This document shows, piece by piece, positions 55,094 to 64,000 of a DNA stretch of 64,000 nucleotides; position 1 is the first letter of the stretch, and every line of letters starts with the position of its first letter. Below the pieces are notes generated by a model. The model was not told the DNA's origin, did not search any database, and was given only the letters and a program-made list of their open reading frames with translations. Source of the stretch: Acanthosepion lycidas (taxonomy: Eukaryota; Mollusca; Cephalopoda; Sepiida; Sepiidae); NCBI GenBank assembly GCA_963932145.1, contig OZ010595.1, positions 93,136,117 through 93,200,116 of the forward strand, given 5' to 3'. Both the position numbers and the translations under genes were made by a program.

Positions 55094-55260
55094 GAGGTGT
55101 AGTATTTCATGCAAATTAGAGAGACAAGTATAAATAGAGAACAACTGATGAACATGGGGAACAGCTATACCTAGCAAATGTGGTTGCTATTCAGGACATG
55201 GAGAACTGTACTATCACTAATACTATGCCGAGAGTTATGCAAAACATAACAATGGCATCA
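55094..55260 (+). repeat. Second LTR copy of the same family
   Basis: Starts TGTAGTATTTCATGCAAATT, again directly after a purine tract (CAGAGGGAGG), and shares GTATAAATAGAGAACAACTG and GGGGAACAGCTATACCTAGC with 54109. About 85% similar by eye. The purine tract suggests a separate truncated insertion and not the partner LTR. Confidence 0.6.
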
Positions 55261-55274
55261 CTGATAGGGTCATT

Positions 55275-55520
55275 AAATTCAATATGCCTAATGTCATATT
55301 CTCCAAACCTTCTTTTCTCATTATGTGTTGCAGAAATTTCAGCTGCCTTTTTCTGATTCTAATCTCAAGTGGCTTTTTCTTTTCATTTCCCTTAAAAATT
55401 ATGCATTTCTCATATGTTCTGTTTTTGGCATTCCCAACATCCTTCTGTAGAACAATATTACAGTTTCTTCAGGCCTCCTCTTCATCTGTGAGGAAATTAT
55501 CTGGCATTGATTGTCACTAG
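55275..55520 (-). pseudogene. LINE ORF2 C-terminal fragment
   Basis: Minus strand matches 16660-16870 in order (CAGAAATTTCAGCTG..CTTTT, ATCCTTCTGTAGAACAATAT, CCTCTTCATCTGTGAGGAAA on plus). Same LINE group, shorter and more decayed. Confidence 0.6.
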
Positions 55521-55529
55521 CAAGAGGAA

Positions 55530-56040
55530 TAATCTAAGATGTTGGCTAGAAACAAGAAACATCAAAATAAAGTAATTTACATCTTTAGTAGTTAAGAAAT
55601 ATCATAGCATGTTAAAAACAGAATTTTTGACAACAAAAGATCGCTTCTTTAGACAGTTCATCATTCAGAGGTTATATACTCTCTTAATCTTGTGACCTGT
55701 TCAAAGTTTCTATGTTAAAACTGATATATAAATTTATTTGTAAAGAAAAATGGAGGTTTAGGATCTTATTGTTTTAACAGGAAGTCCTCTGGCATTCTGA
55801 ATTTTTGCTTCCCTTGTATAGTAAATGGTTCCTTGTCATTTCTCCCAACAAGATCATTGTCTGTCTTTCAACAACTAGAACTGGATCACAGCCAAAATGT
55901 TAAGGGGTTAGGGTTAGGGGTAGAATGGAAGAAAGGTAAGGCCAACAAAGAATTCTTTCCTTTAATTTCATGTGCTATGCTTTTCCTATTGTTTTCAGAC
56001 ACCACTTTCGTTTTTCTCTAATTTTATTTTCCTTCTCAGA
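55530..56040. other. No gene seen
   Basis: AT-rich; a short GGGGTTAGGGTTAGGGGT near 55900 is noted under rejected items. Confidence 0.5.

Positions 56041-56041
<1 letters not shown>

Positions 56042-56086
<45 letters not shown>
56042..56086. repeat. (AT)n microsatellite
   Basis: 45-bp AT run. Confidence 0.95.
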
Positions 56087-56089
<3 letters not shown>

Positions 56090-56469
56090 TGTTTCCAATT
56101 TGAATAGTATTTTTGGCATTTGTTCTTGATTTGTTTGTAAGAACATTTTTCTAACTTTCTGGAAGAAAGAAACACAGAAACACATCTATAAAGAAGTATG
56201 TAAACACAGGCATACACTCAGCTATAGAATTCTCATAGGAAGGAGATTATGTCAAAAAATAATTTACCATATAAAATAAAATCATATTTGATCAAAATGT
56301 TGACAACTTGTTGATGTAGCTATGTATATACGCAAACAAATACTTGTACAAATATACAAAATTGATTGATTGATCTGTTTTATTGTTTATCAATCTTTTG
56401 CAGGTTATTTAAAGCCAAAAAATATTTTTTAAATTGTAAGAATTTTTTGAGATAATAATGATTTACTTG

Positions 56470-56632
56470 TACACGTCTTACTAAGTAACCTATAGCTGGG
56501 AGAGACGTAGATTCATACTTTTTCCAAAGGTATTTGTGTATAAGTGACTTGAATTTGACTTGAATTGGAACTCACCTCTCCAAATTCTAAATTTGAGTCA
56601 TTATCCATTACACCATCTGCACATCCAAGCTT
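56470..56632 (-). repeat. tRNA-derived SINE (family 1), head portion
   Basis: On the minus strand: AGATGGTGTAATGGATAATG (A box region), then TGAGTTCCAATTCAAGTC (poor B box), then GAAAAAGTATGAATCTACG and CTCCCAGCTATAGG. Body truncated. Confidence 0.65.
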
Positions 56633-56639
56633 ACCTGTC

Positions 56640-56900
56640 TAGATAGTGACCAGGCTTATCTTAAGTGATCATTCAAGAGTCATTCAATGTGATGTGGCCA
56701 TAAGCCACAAATATACTAAAATACTAAAAGATGGCTGTAAACACAAAAGATATGTATTTTTGTCAGAATTTTTGAGATGAGGAGACATTATCATTATCAT
56801 TTTTGAGATGAGGAAATATTATTAGATGCTTTATCATTTGCGTTATTATTCTCATCTTTTATCGGATATTATTTCTTCTCATTATAAATGTTATATATAA
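56640..56900. other. No gene seen
   Basis: Contains an imperfect short tandem duplication around TTTTTGAGATGAGG near 56765-56820. Confidence 0.5.
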
Positions 56901-56902
56901 AT

Positions 56903-56985
56903 GTTAGGAAATCAATTAATTGAAATCTCCCGAAGATACCGAAAGGTTGAAAAAAAGGTAGTGAAATCAGCTGATTTCCTAATTT
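56903..56985 (+). ncRNA. Small hairpin repeat, class E (hammerhead-like), free-standing copy
   Basis: Outer arms TTAGGAAATCA and TGATTTCCTAA pair perfectly over 11 bases. Inside: CCGAAGA, T, ACC/GGT stem with loop GAAA, T, GAAA, then AAAAGGTAG. The matched change A/G to A/T in the arms relative to 41466 (TTAGGAGATCA versus TTAGGAAATCA, mirrored in the partner) supports selection or copying of the paired form. Confidence 0.5.
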
Positions 56986-57060
56986 TTTATGCTTTTCGTT
57001 TCTACTTAAAAGCACTACCTGTCTATATCTCTGAGATGAGGTATTATGATTATTTACATT

Positions 57061-57310
57061 ATTTAAATTATTTGGACTGTTATCCTCCTCTTTATTGCCA
57101 TATTCCTAATGAGAGAGTTGGGTTAAAGGGAAATAACTGAAACATCTAGAAGAGGCATGGCACGTGTGACTAGAACAATCTAACACAGTGGACAAAATAA
57201 AGAGTTCGGTTTGAAATTCCAATCACCTGAAGAAGGCTGGAGTGTAGAACAGCTGAATTGTTGTGAATATAGCACTGAACATGAGCATAACAGTGCAAAT
57301 AATTTAAATA
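57061..57310. repeat. Class C foldback repeat, short copy, with hammerhead-like motif
   Basis: Arms ATTTAAATTATTTGGACTGT and CAGTGCAAATAATTTAAAT mirror each other. At 57222-57267 (+): ATCAC, CTGAAGA, A, GGCT...AGCT, GAATT (decayed GAAAC), GTT, GTGAA, with stem I ATCAC/GTGA(A). Confidence 0.5.
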
Positions 57311-57419
57311 AATGCTCTACATGTTAAATTTTTTATCTTTTTATATGTGTATAGAGCACTTTTTAATACTGCTGTTTCCTGGTCTAATTCAACTCTAACC
57401 ATTAACATTTTCCTGTATT

Positions 57420-57421
<2 letters not shown>

Positions 57422-57457
<36 letters not shown>
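57422..57457. repeat. (AT)n microsatellite
   Basis: AT run of about 36 bp. Confidence 0.95.
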
Positions 57458-57460
<3 letters not shown>

Positions 57461-57549
57461 AAGAGTGAGAAAGAGAAATATATATGTGTATGGGTGAATG
57501 TGTGCTTCTGCAGTAGATTATATGTATGTATAACTCGCAGTGTATATTA

Positions 57550-58020
57550 AAAAGTTAAACTATGTAATTTCAGAACATCATTTTCCCTTTTGGTGTGTGC
57601 ACGCATGTCTGCGCGTGCATGCATCAATTTCTGCATAAGCTGTTCAGCTTTCTCTTATCAATGTCATAAAAGAGAATTTCTGACATAAATGCCATGTTTT
57701 GGCATCTCTTTGAATGTTGATGTTATGCAGAAATTGGCCAGCATGCAAAATGGCTGTGAATTTCGGTGTCGACATGATTGCTATCCACCTCTCATGAGAG
57801 ATGCAAATGTCTTCATCGGACTCTGACTGTCAAATGTCTATGCCAAGAAGCAGACAGATTAATCAAAAAGCAATTAAATTTTAAAATCAATTTATTTATA
57901 TTATAATTACATTGATATATATGAAGAAAAAAGATGCATAGAAAATATTGGCATCAATTTTATATATGTAGACAAAAATATAAATATATATATATATATC
58001 CATACAAATTTTATGAAACT
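57550..58020. other. No gene recognised
   Basis: Unique sequence with a few GC-richer stretches (57595-57625; 57760-57800). No motif identified. Confidence 0.4.
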
Positions 58021-58025
58021 GTATT

Positions 58026-58132
58026 GACAAGGTCTGTCTATTCAATTTTTTATAACTTCAATCCTGATATACAGCTCTTCATTTGGAAGCTGGAAAGATG
58101 TAATAAAAAGTTGAATAGACTGACCTTGTTGT
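58026..58132. repeat. Inverted repeat, about 28-bp arms
   Basis: GACAAGGTCTGTCTATTCAA on the left, mirrored by TTGAATAGACTGACCTTGTT on the right, with further pairing inward (TTTTTTATAAC / TAATAAAAA). Confidence 0.8.
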
Positions 58133-58388
58133 TGGAATTTAATTGAACTTGTTTGGATAAATTCTTACTGACAAAATACACTTGATTTAAATTATATAAA
58201 TAAATGCATGACAGGCCAAATGATTTCACCCACCTTCAAAGTACTGCCTAAAAACTAGTGGGTTTCGGTCTTTTGCAAAATTTTCTAAATTACTAAATCA
58301 CTTTGGACCAGAGTCCTCAAAGGTAATCTTGTAGAAAATAAATTAATTAAACACATCTATAGATTTCACATAATTTCTTTCTCTCTCT

Positions 58389-58488
<100 letters not shown>

Positions 58489-58489
58489 G

Positions 58490-58965
58490 TTTGGGTGTCA
58501 ATCGCTGAACACTGCAGAAGATTTAGAAAGAGTTGGCAGAGTCTAATGGTGATTACGAAGGTGCTTGGAGTGATCACTAGTGATGGCGACATTGTGCCTC
58601 CATCCATCTTCCCACAGGGCCTCAGACTCAACACAGTGGTCCACATCAAGTGGATTGAGGAAGTAGTACTGCCCTGAGTTATGAGGGTGGCTGTTGGAAG
58701 ACCCCCATGTCTGGCAACATAACTCTGCACCATGCCACTTAAACAGGAGAACCCAGTCTTACATCTGGCCAACTAACTTCCCAGATTGCAACTCCCTTGA
58801 TTATTATGCGTAGGGTGCAGTTGCACGAAACACAAATAGAACTTCTTGTAATACGAAGGATGAACTGATGACAGCATTCACCAACTTAAACAGGAGGCTG
58901 CCCAGAAGATTCCAAAATTGTCTGGAGACCATGGTTGAAACCAATGGTGATTTTATTGAACCGTC
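58490..58965 (+). pseudogene. Mariner-like (IS630/Tc1 superfamily) transposase C-terminal remnant
   Basis: Plus strand: KVLGVITSDGDIVPPSIFPQ, GLRLNTVVHIKWIEEVVLP, then after a stop HNSAPCH (usually QDSAPCH; the second Asp reads Asn), GAVARNTNRTSC, DELMTAFTNLNRRLPRRF and TMVETNGDFIE. The order matches a mariner-like group abundant in molluscs and arthropods. Several stops. No TIRs found. Confidence 0.75.
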
Positions 58966-58969
58966 CTGG

Positions 58970-59400
58970 GTAAGATGTTAAACTACGTCCAGCAGCAAGG
59001 CCTCTGATCAAGATGTTTTGATGAGCGTGGAACCACCTCTTAATTGCTGCTGTTCTCAGGCCCACCCTGACCCGAGGTGGTAGCACCTGTTAGGGACCCA
59101 GCTATGGGCAAATAGTTAACTATTACCAGCAATACTTTTTTGAAAAAAATATTATCAGCAAATCAATTTTGAAGGAAATATGTTACCAGAAACAGATACA
59201 AAATGTTGTCAGCATTAAATAACCCATTGAGGTTGATATGCCGTAAAAAAAAAAAATTATTGAATAAATTTACTCTCTAGTATTTCAAGATACTTTTGTG
59301 TAATTTTGGTAAATATATCTGTTAAAATGAGATATCAATATTATTTTCATTTTCATGCAATTTAGACGACAATTTATACATCACACTTTATAGATAGATG
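58970..59400. other. No gene recognised
   Basis: 58970-59100 is moderately GC-rich and may be 3' flank of the same transposon; no TIR identified. Confidence 0.35.
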
Positions 59401-59404
59401 TGAA

Positions 59405-60270
59405 GAGATTGGGAAATATAGATAGATACCAACATCAAACCTACATGACTATAAAATCAAATTCGTAGAAAGAATAGACCACTTTATAAAATGCATAAGA
59501 TGGAAAGTATTCTATTTCCTCAACAAAGACTACTACAACACCAATAATGTCAATAATATTAATAAATTTGGATTTACATCAATGAATTCCCCACCGCAAA
59601 CAAATGACTTTTTGAAAATGACTTAACAATCAATAATTTGGATATAAGAAAATTCGACAATAATTTCAAAAAAATACTTGAAAAAGATTAAAAAATGATA
59701 AACAACTGAAATAAGTTATTTATAAAAACAGATAAATCTGGGAGAATGGATACCAACAATAACAATAAAGTTTTGACAAAGCAGTCACTAAATTTTACAA
59801 AACCACTAATAATGAAACAGAAAGTGACATAAATAAAGAAGCTAAAAACATAGACACTAAACTAAAATTAGACGACAGAATAAAACAACTATTAAAAGTA
59901 GAAACATTTATTAAATAAAAGACCATAAAGATAATTTCATGATCAGACCAACAGGCAGATTACTAAACCCCACAAAATTCAGAAAGTAAACAAACAAATA
60001 CTAGAAAATATGTTTAAAATTCAGAAACATACTCAACATAAACCAATGTAAAAATACTAAAGCAACAATCAACAGGTTTAATAACTATTCCTTCATGCAA
60101 TTAGACATGGAAGACTTCTACCCATCTATTAATGAGTATACAACACATTAAACTTAACAAAACAATACATGACTATCTTCAATGAGGATATAAATATAAT
60201 TAAACTCTGCTGAAAACAAATTTTATGCCACAATAAAATAATATGAACAAAAGAGGGCCATAATAATAAT
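59405..60270 (+). pseudogene. PLE-type reverse transcriptase remnant (second lineage)
   Basis: Plus strand in shifting frames: KTDKSGRMDTNN, ETFIK.KDHKDNFMIRPTGRLLNPTKF, NINQCKNTKATINRFNNYSFM and QLDMEDFYPSI. The TLKDHKxxFxxxPxxRLxNPxK and DxxxFYPSI blocks match the N-terminal and motif A regions of a widespread retroelement RT. Very AT-rich and broken in many places. Probably related to the 3' part at 46930-47530. Whether the lineage is strictly PLE is inferred. Confidence 0.55.
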
Positions 60271-60279
60271 AATAATGAT

Positions 60280-60400
60280 AATAATAACTTTGATGCAACA
60301 ATGAGTAGCTATGATGGCTTACCAATAAATAAACGGACAAATCTTAACAGTACATAAAAAACAAATATTAAATATATACCTTTATACATATGTGTGTGCA

Positions 60401-60458
<58 letters not shown>

Positions 60459-61030
60459 ATCACCCAAAAGCAAACAAACCTAATTCCCCATAATTAATAC
60501 CTGAATATATAACACCTGGGCAAAAACAAATAGCCTACTAATCATTAAATAAAAATGAAGCATTAAATAAATGATAAATAATAATATATGATATAAGCAT
60601 ACATTTAATTTAATACATATACACTATTTAACAATTTAAGAGATTTTGCCATTTTATATCATTAACTTTACTAATCTACTTTTTGTATGAATGATTCATT
60701 GTAATTTTAAATTGAACTGCACCACATATTTGATTTAAAAGAACTGATCTGACATGTAAATATTTGGGACAACAACTGAGACATTACTCTATTTATTGAA
60801 CAATTTAGTTCATGCCACATTGATTGATAAACTCCTACAACAAAAAAGTTCTCAAATTACCATATTAGCAAAAAATAAATTAAAAAAAAATTCAACCTTA
60901 GCGTTATGACTGCATGCTCCAAAAACTTTTATCTATTAACAATAACACATTTCTAAAAAAACATATTTCGATTCACATTTAATCTTTTGTCTCTGATGCT
61001 AACTGGATTTACTAAAGACAAAATAATTTC
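60280..61030. other. (AT)n and unrecognised AT-rich sequence
   Basis: (AT)n at 60406-60452. AT-rich DNA without a recognisable gene around it. A block TCACCATTTTATATCATTA..CTACTTTTTATATGAATGATTC at 61180-61235 repeats 60645-60700. Confidence 0.5.
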
Positions 61031-61034
61031 CATA

Positions 61035-61070
61035 CATGAGGATGACTGTGTGTACAGTTGAAAGTACTGT
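61035..61070 (+). ncRNA. Hammerhead-like motif, decayed
   Basis: ATGAGGA (C3 changed), T, stem II GACTG/CAGTT with loop TGTGTA, GAAA, AGT/ACT. The base after stem III is G, which does not satisfy NUH. Resembles the copy at 12656. Confidence 0.35.
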
Positions 61071-61302
61071 CAGATTAAAAAAAGACCTTATACAGCTTAT
61101 AATTTTTAAAAACAATGATCATAAGAGTCATCGAGTGATTTGTAGGTTAATGCACCTTTAAAATTTCGTTAATGAAAAGATTTCACCATTTTATATCATT
61201 ACCTTTACTAATCTACTTTTTATATGAATGATTCATTGTAATATTTAACAATTGTATATATGTGCATGCATGCAGCATGCATGTGGTAGCGTGCAGGAGT
61301 AT

Positions 61303-61308
<6 letters not shown>

Positions 61309-61347
<39 letters not shown>
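61309..61347. repeat. (AT)n microsatellite
   Basis: AT run at the 3' terminus of the PLE fragment. Confidence 0.95.
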
Positions 61348-61350
<3 letters not shown>

Positions 61351-61847
61351 AGCAAATATATGGATATAGATCCGACAATATGAAGAAAAATATACGGAAA
61401 AAAACAAACAAAAATCCTTATATGCAATTATGCTGTTTTAATGTTAATATAATGTCAACGTCGGACGTTTCGGTCTAATAGACCATCTTCAGGACATATT
61501 CATAAAACATAATTAACATTAATTAACATTCAATTCAACATGAAAAAGACGATGGACATAAGAGCAAGACCAATTCAAACAGATAAATGAAATCTGTTAT
61601 GAGATCAGCATTCTGTTTCAATATGACCATGTCGTCGTCACGTGGGTGATGTGAAAAAACGTATTCCTAAAATTTGAGTATTTTGAATGAAAAACGAAAA
61701 GAATTTTATTTTGATCTAAAACTTATATGTACATTTGTCGAGCATTAATCTTGCCAGAAAAGGGGAAATATTAAAGAAGCCAGGTCTAGTGTTCAGCGTG
61801 CGTAATAGCATCTTAGGATTTTTGTTTGTTTTTTCCATATATTTTTC

Positions 61848-61853
<6 letters not shown>
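61348..61853 (-). mobile_element. Penelope-like element 3' end, with inverted tip
   Basis: Same family as 32-41 kb, about 85-90% similar by eye. On the minus strand the last codons of the GIY-YIG region (near 61730-61805), the 3' UTR and the terminal (AT)n are present, with the class A hammerhead-like motif at 61453-61496. At about 61810 the sequence switches: 61816-61853 repeats the 3' tip (AGGATTTTTGTTTGTTTTTT) in the opposite orientation. So the insertion is a foldback with a short inverted leader, a form PLEs are known to take. Confidence 0.8.
61453..61496 (-). ncRNA. Hammerhead-ribozyme-like motif, class A, covarying copy
   Basis: On the minus strand: TGTC, CTGAAGA, T, stem II GGTCT/AGACC with loop ATT, GAAA, stem III CGTC/GACG with loop C, U, GACA. 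Relative to the 33204 and 40572 copies, one stem II pair is changed on both sides (T-A to C-G) while core letters are unchanged. This is direct evidence for conserved RNA folding. Confidence 0.7.

Positions 61854-61854
<1 letters not shown>

Positions 61855-61901
<47 letters not shown>
61855..61901. repeat. (AT)n microsatellite
   Basis: AT run of about 46 bp adjoining the inverted PLE tip. Confidence 0.95.
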
Positions 61902-61907
<6 letters not shown>

Positions 61908-62127
61908 TCAAACATCAAATTCTATTAGCCCAACCAAATATAATTAATACCCAAAAAGTAGAATAAAGAACTTCCTAATTGTTAATAACAAAGCACATAC
62001 CTTTTTATTACATGCATAGATGTGCACATGTGTGCATACATAAGTGTATAAATGCATACATATGCATATAAATTCAAACAATAATAAATAAATTTAATTA
62101 TCTCAATATCAGAGAGAGCATGTGTAA

Positions 62128-62267
62128 ATATAAAAGTGAACATAGAAGTCACCACTTAGAGGTGACAGTCTGTTTCATGCTATATGCAACGTCAGGTAAC
62201 AAAAAACCTGACGATTGCATATAGCATGAAACAGACTGTCGCCTCTAAGTGCTGACTTCTATGTTCA

Positions 62268-62275
<8 letters not shown>
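62128..62275. repeat. Long hairpin: two class B units head to head
   Basis: Arms of about 66-67 bases with two mismatches and one indel around the loop AACAAAAA. Left arm starts ATAAAAGTGAACATAGAAGT; right arm ends TTCTATGTTCACTTTTAT. Each arm carries one class B hammerhead-like motif: minus strand at about 62163-62198, plus strand at about 62206-62244 (CTGACGA, TTGCATATAGCAT, GAAAC, AGACTGTC). The right arm keeps a complete core with GUC. Confidence 0.9.
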
Positions 62276-62298
<23 letters not shown>

Positions 62299-62477
62299 GC
62301 AGTTGCATGGATGGTATTCGGTTTCACACTTTTGCAATCTTCAAGGGTTACAAACTACTATCCATCCAACCACATATCCAGGATAATTTTGTCTTTTCCT
62401 ATTTTGCATAATTCACCTGTCAAATTTGTTGTATTTAACCTATTGTTCTGAAAATAGATTTTATGTTTCTTTCTTTC

Positions 62478-62478
<1 letters not shown>

Positions 62479-62510
<32 letters not shown>

Positions 62511-62530
62511 ATATATATTTATATATTAGC
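62479..62530. repeat. AT-rich microsatellite
   Basis: AT runs broken by TTA steps. Confidence 0.9.
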
Positions 62531-62596
62531 ATATAAAAATAACTGGCATCATATGGTCATTAGATTCTGAAAAATGGATAAAAATACATTATTTAC

Positions 62597-63189
62597 ATTA
62601 TTCGGACTATTGTTCTCATCTTTGTCGCCATATTTATTATGTTTTGACCATGGTACACTCCGGCCATCTTCATGTAGATAAAGGCATTAGTTATATCCAG
62701 TGTCAGGACCCAAATTTATTTCGGCTGTTGTATGCCCCAGCCTTCTTGAGGTGGTTGGAATGTTGAACTGAACCCTTTATTTTGTTCGCTGGGGTAGACT
62801 GTTCATGTTTAATGGATGTCATTTATCAGTTATCTCCTGTTAATTCCCAAGTTCTCCACTGCCTTAACTGGGTATTGAACTCACAGTCATTGGGTCCTGT
62901 CACTGGATCTAACCAACGCCTTTATTCACTATGCCATGTGTACTTGAGGAGTGTGTGTTCAATACCTGGTTAAGGCAGTGGAGAACTTTCAGAGGGAAAT
63001 TAATAGGGGATAACTGATAACTGACATCCATTAAACATGGCATGTGGAACTAGAACAGTCTACCCTAGTGAGTGAAATAAAGAGTTCAGTTCGACGTTCC
63101 ATAAACTACTACTCAAGGCCGGAGCGTACAACGACCGAAACGTTGTAATAAATATGGTGTCAAAGATAAGGACAATATTCCGAATAATG
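62597..63189. repeat. Class C foldback repeat, best copy
   Basis: Left arm from CATTATTCGGACTATTGTTC to about 62880; right arm from about 62950 to ACAATATTCCGAATAATG. Blocks mirrored in order include CAGTTATCTCCTGTTAAT / AATAGGGGATAACTG and CACTGCCTTAACTGGGTATT / ATACCTGGTTAAGGCAGTG. The central 70 bases read on the minus strand as tRNA-like (GGCATAGTGAATAAAGGCG, GAGTTCAATACCC). Class C hammerhead-like motifs lie at 62714-62757 (minus) and 63107-63150 (plus), one in each arm. Confidence 0.8.
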
Positions 63190-64000
63190 GCAATATTGGC
63201 ATTGGAACAACTCACCATGAGAAATAGCAACTGTCGAAAGAAAAGAAGAAAAATGGAAAAAAAAAGAGAAAAAGCTGAAGTGTGAGTGTAAAGTAAAAAA
63301 TAAATCTAAAAAACAAAAAAGGACAAATGATCATGACAGCTTACACCTATGCATATCTGCACAGACATCTGCATGAGCATGAATGCACACCCACAGAAAT
63401 TGCTGCATGGCTGCAAGCACACAAACACAAGCAGAAAAATATAGAAAAAATTTACACCAATGTTAAATGTATAAAAAGGAAAAAAAATCAAAAATATATA
63501 AGCAGTAAATTGTGGATATCCTCTGAGGAGTGGGTGGACTCTGGAGTTGGGAAGATGAAGGCAACATCAATCAGCTAAGTGATAAACTGTTACTCATATT
63601 AATCCTGGATAGATAAAATATAGATTGACAGATATAGATGTTCCACACATCTATTCTAGGTTTAAAAAGAAATTTATGCCTACACAATGAATACAGTTTC
63701 CGTAAAAAGCATTCTAAAAACCCTTCACAACCCTAATTGTAGCAAACAACTAATCCAAAACTACTAGATTAACTAAAGGGTTGATAAACAATAAAAAGCA
63801 AATCAATCAATCAAGGGAAGTAATTAGGTAATGTCTGAAATTTAAATTAAATTTCTATTTTATTAATATTTTCCCTTAAAATTATTAAATTCACTATTAC
63901 ACTATGTTATGAAAAATGCTAATTAATTTTATTCTTATGTTATTGTATCTTTATTGAAATAATTATGCAATGTGTTTGTTTAAGATTATTTTCATATTTG
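63190..64000. other. No gene recognised
   Basis: A-rich sequence; small frames on both strands without recognisable domains. Confidence 0.5.

Noticed and set aside
55895-55921. Telomere-like GGGGTTAGGGTTAGGGG
   Set aside because: Only about two TTAGGG units; too short to be an interstitial telomere and expected by chance in 64 kb.

Overview
This window reads as AT-rich, intergenic or deep-intronic DNA of an animal, most likely a cephalopod mollusc. The organism call is an inference. It rests on pervasive (AT)n arrays, several tRNA-derived SINE families, abundant Penelope-like retroelements (PLEs), mariner/Tc1 transposons, MADE1-like palindromic MITEs and a Helentron-type element ending in the CAACGCCGGG / CTAGT motif. 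I found no convincing complete host gene, no rRNA, no functional tRNA gene and no CRISPR array. One short stretch (8198-8395, +) may be an exon remnant.

Layout. 0-9 kb: a SINE, foldback repeats, an internally deleted mariner, a Helentron-like element, and a 253-bp segment present twice. 9.3-10.4 kb: a minisatellite with a 299-bp higher-order period. 11-19 kb: MITEs, SINEs, two LINE tails and many (AT)n arrays. 19.9-21.7 kb: a decayed Ty3/gypsy fossil. 21.87-23.41 kb: a Tc1-type transposon with about 205-bp inverted repeats. 24-31 kb: SINEs, tandem SINE heads, a solo LTR, a PLE reverse-transcriptase remnant and a mariner remnant. 32.0-41.8 kb: the most striking region, two PLE copies forming a nearly identical 2.7-kb inverted repeat around a Ty3/gypsy element that has a left LTR but no right LTR. 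42-51 kb: LINE tails, a SINE, a 29-bp minisatellite, another PLE tail and a GC-rich 5'-truncated LINE. 52-55.3 kb: a second decayed Ty3/gypsy fossil with LTR copies. 55-64 kb: a LINE tail, foldbacks, a mariner remnant, a PLE-type RT remnant, a third PLE 3' end and a long hairpin.

The most interesting theme is about twenty hammerhead-ribozyme-like motifs scattered on both strands. They fall into several sequence classes. Most keep CTGANGA, a pairable stem II, GAAA and a very short stem III. In the best class (33204-33247, 40572-40615, 61453-61496) stem II covaries (GGTTT/AAACC versus GGTCT/AGACC) and stem I also pairs. PLEs are known to carry minimal hammerheads, so these probably mark PLEs and their non-autonomous derivatives. 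Several sit in palindromic or foldback settings and many lie beside (AT)n arrays.

How the parts relate: nothing here looks like an operon or a host pathway. It is a record of successive insertions. LINE and PLE enzymes probably moved the SINEs and hammerhead-bearing repeats, (AT)n runs grew at element ends, and DNA transposons left short palindromes. Reading was by eye only; boundaries marked approximate were not aligned computationally.
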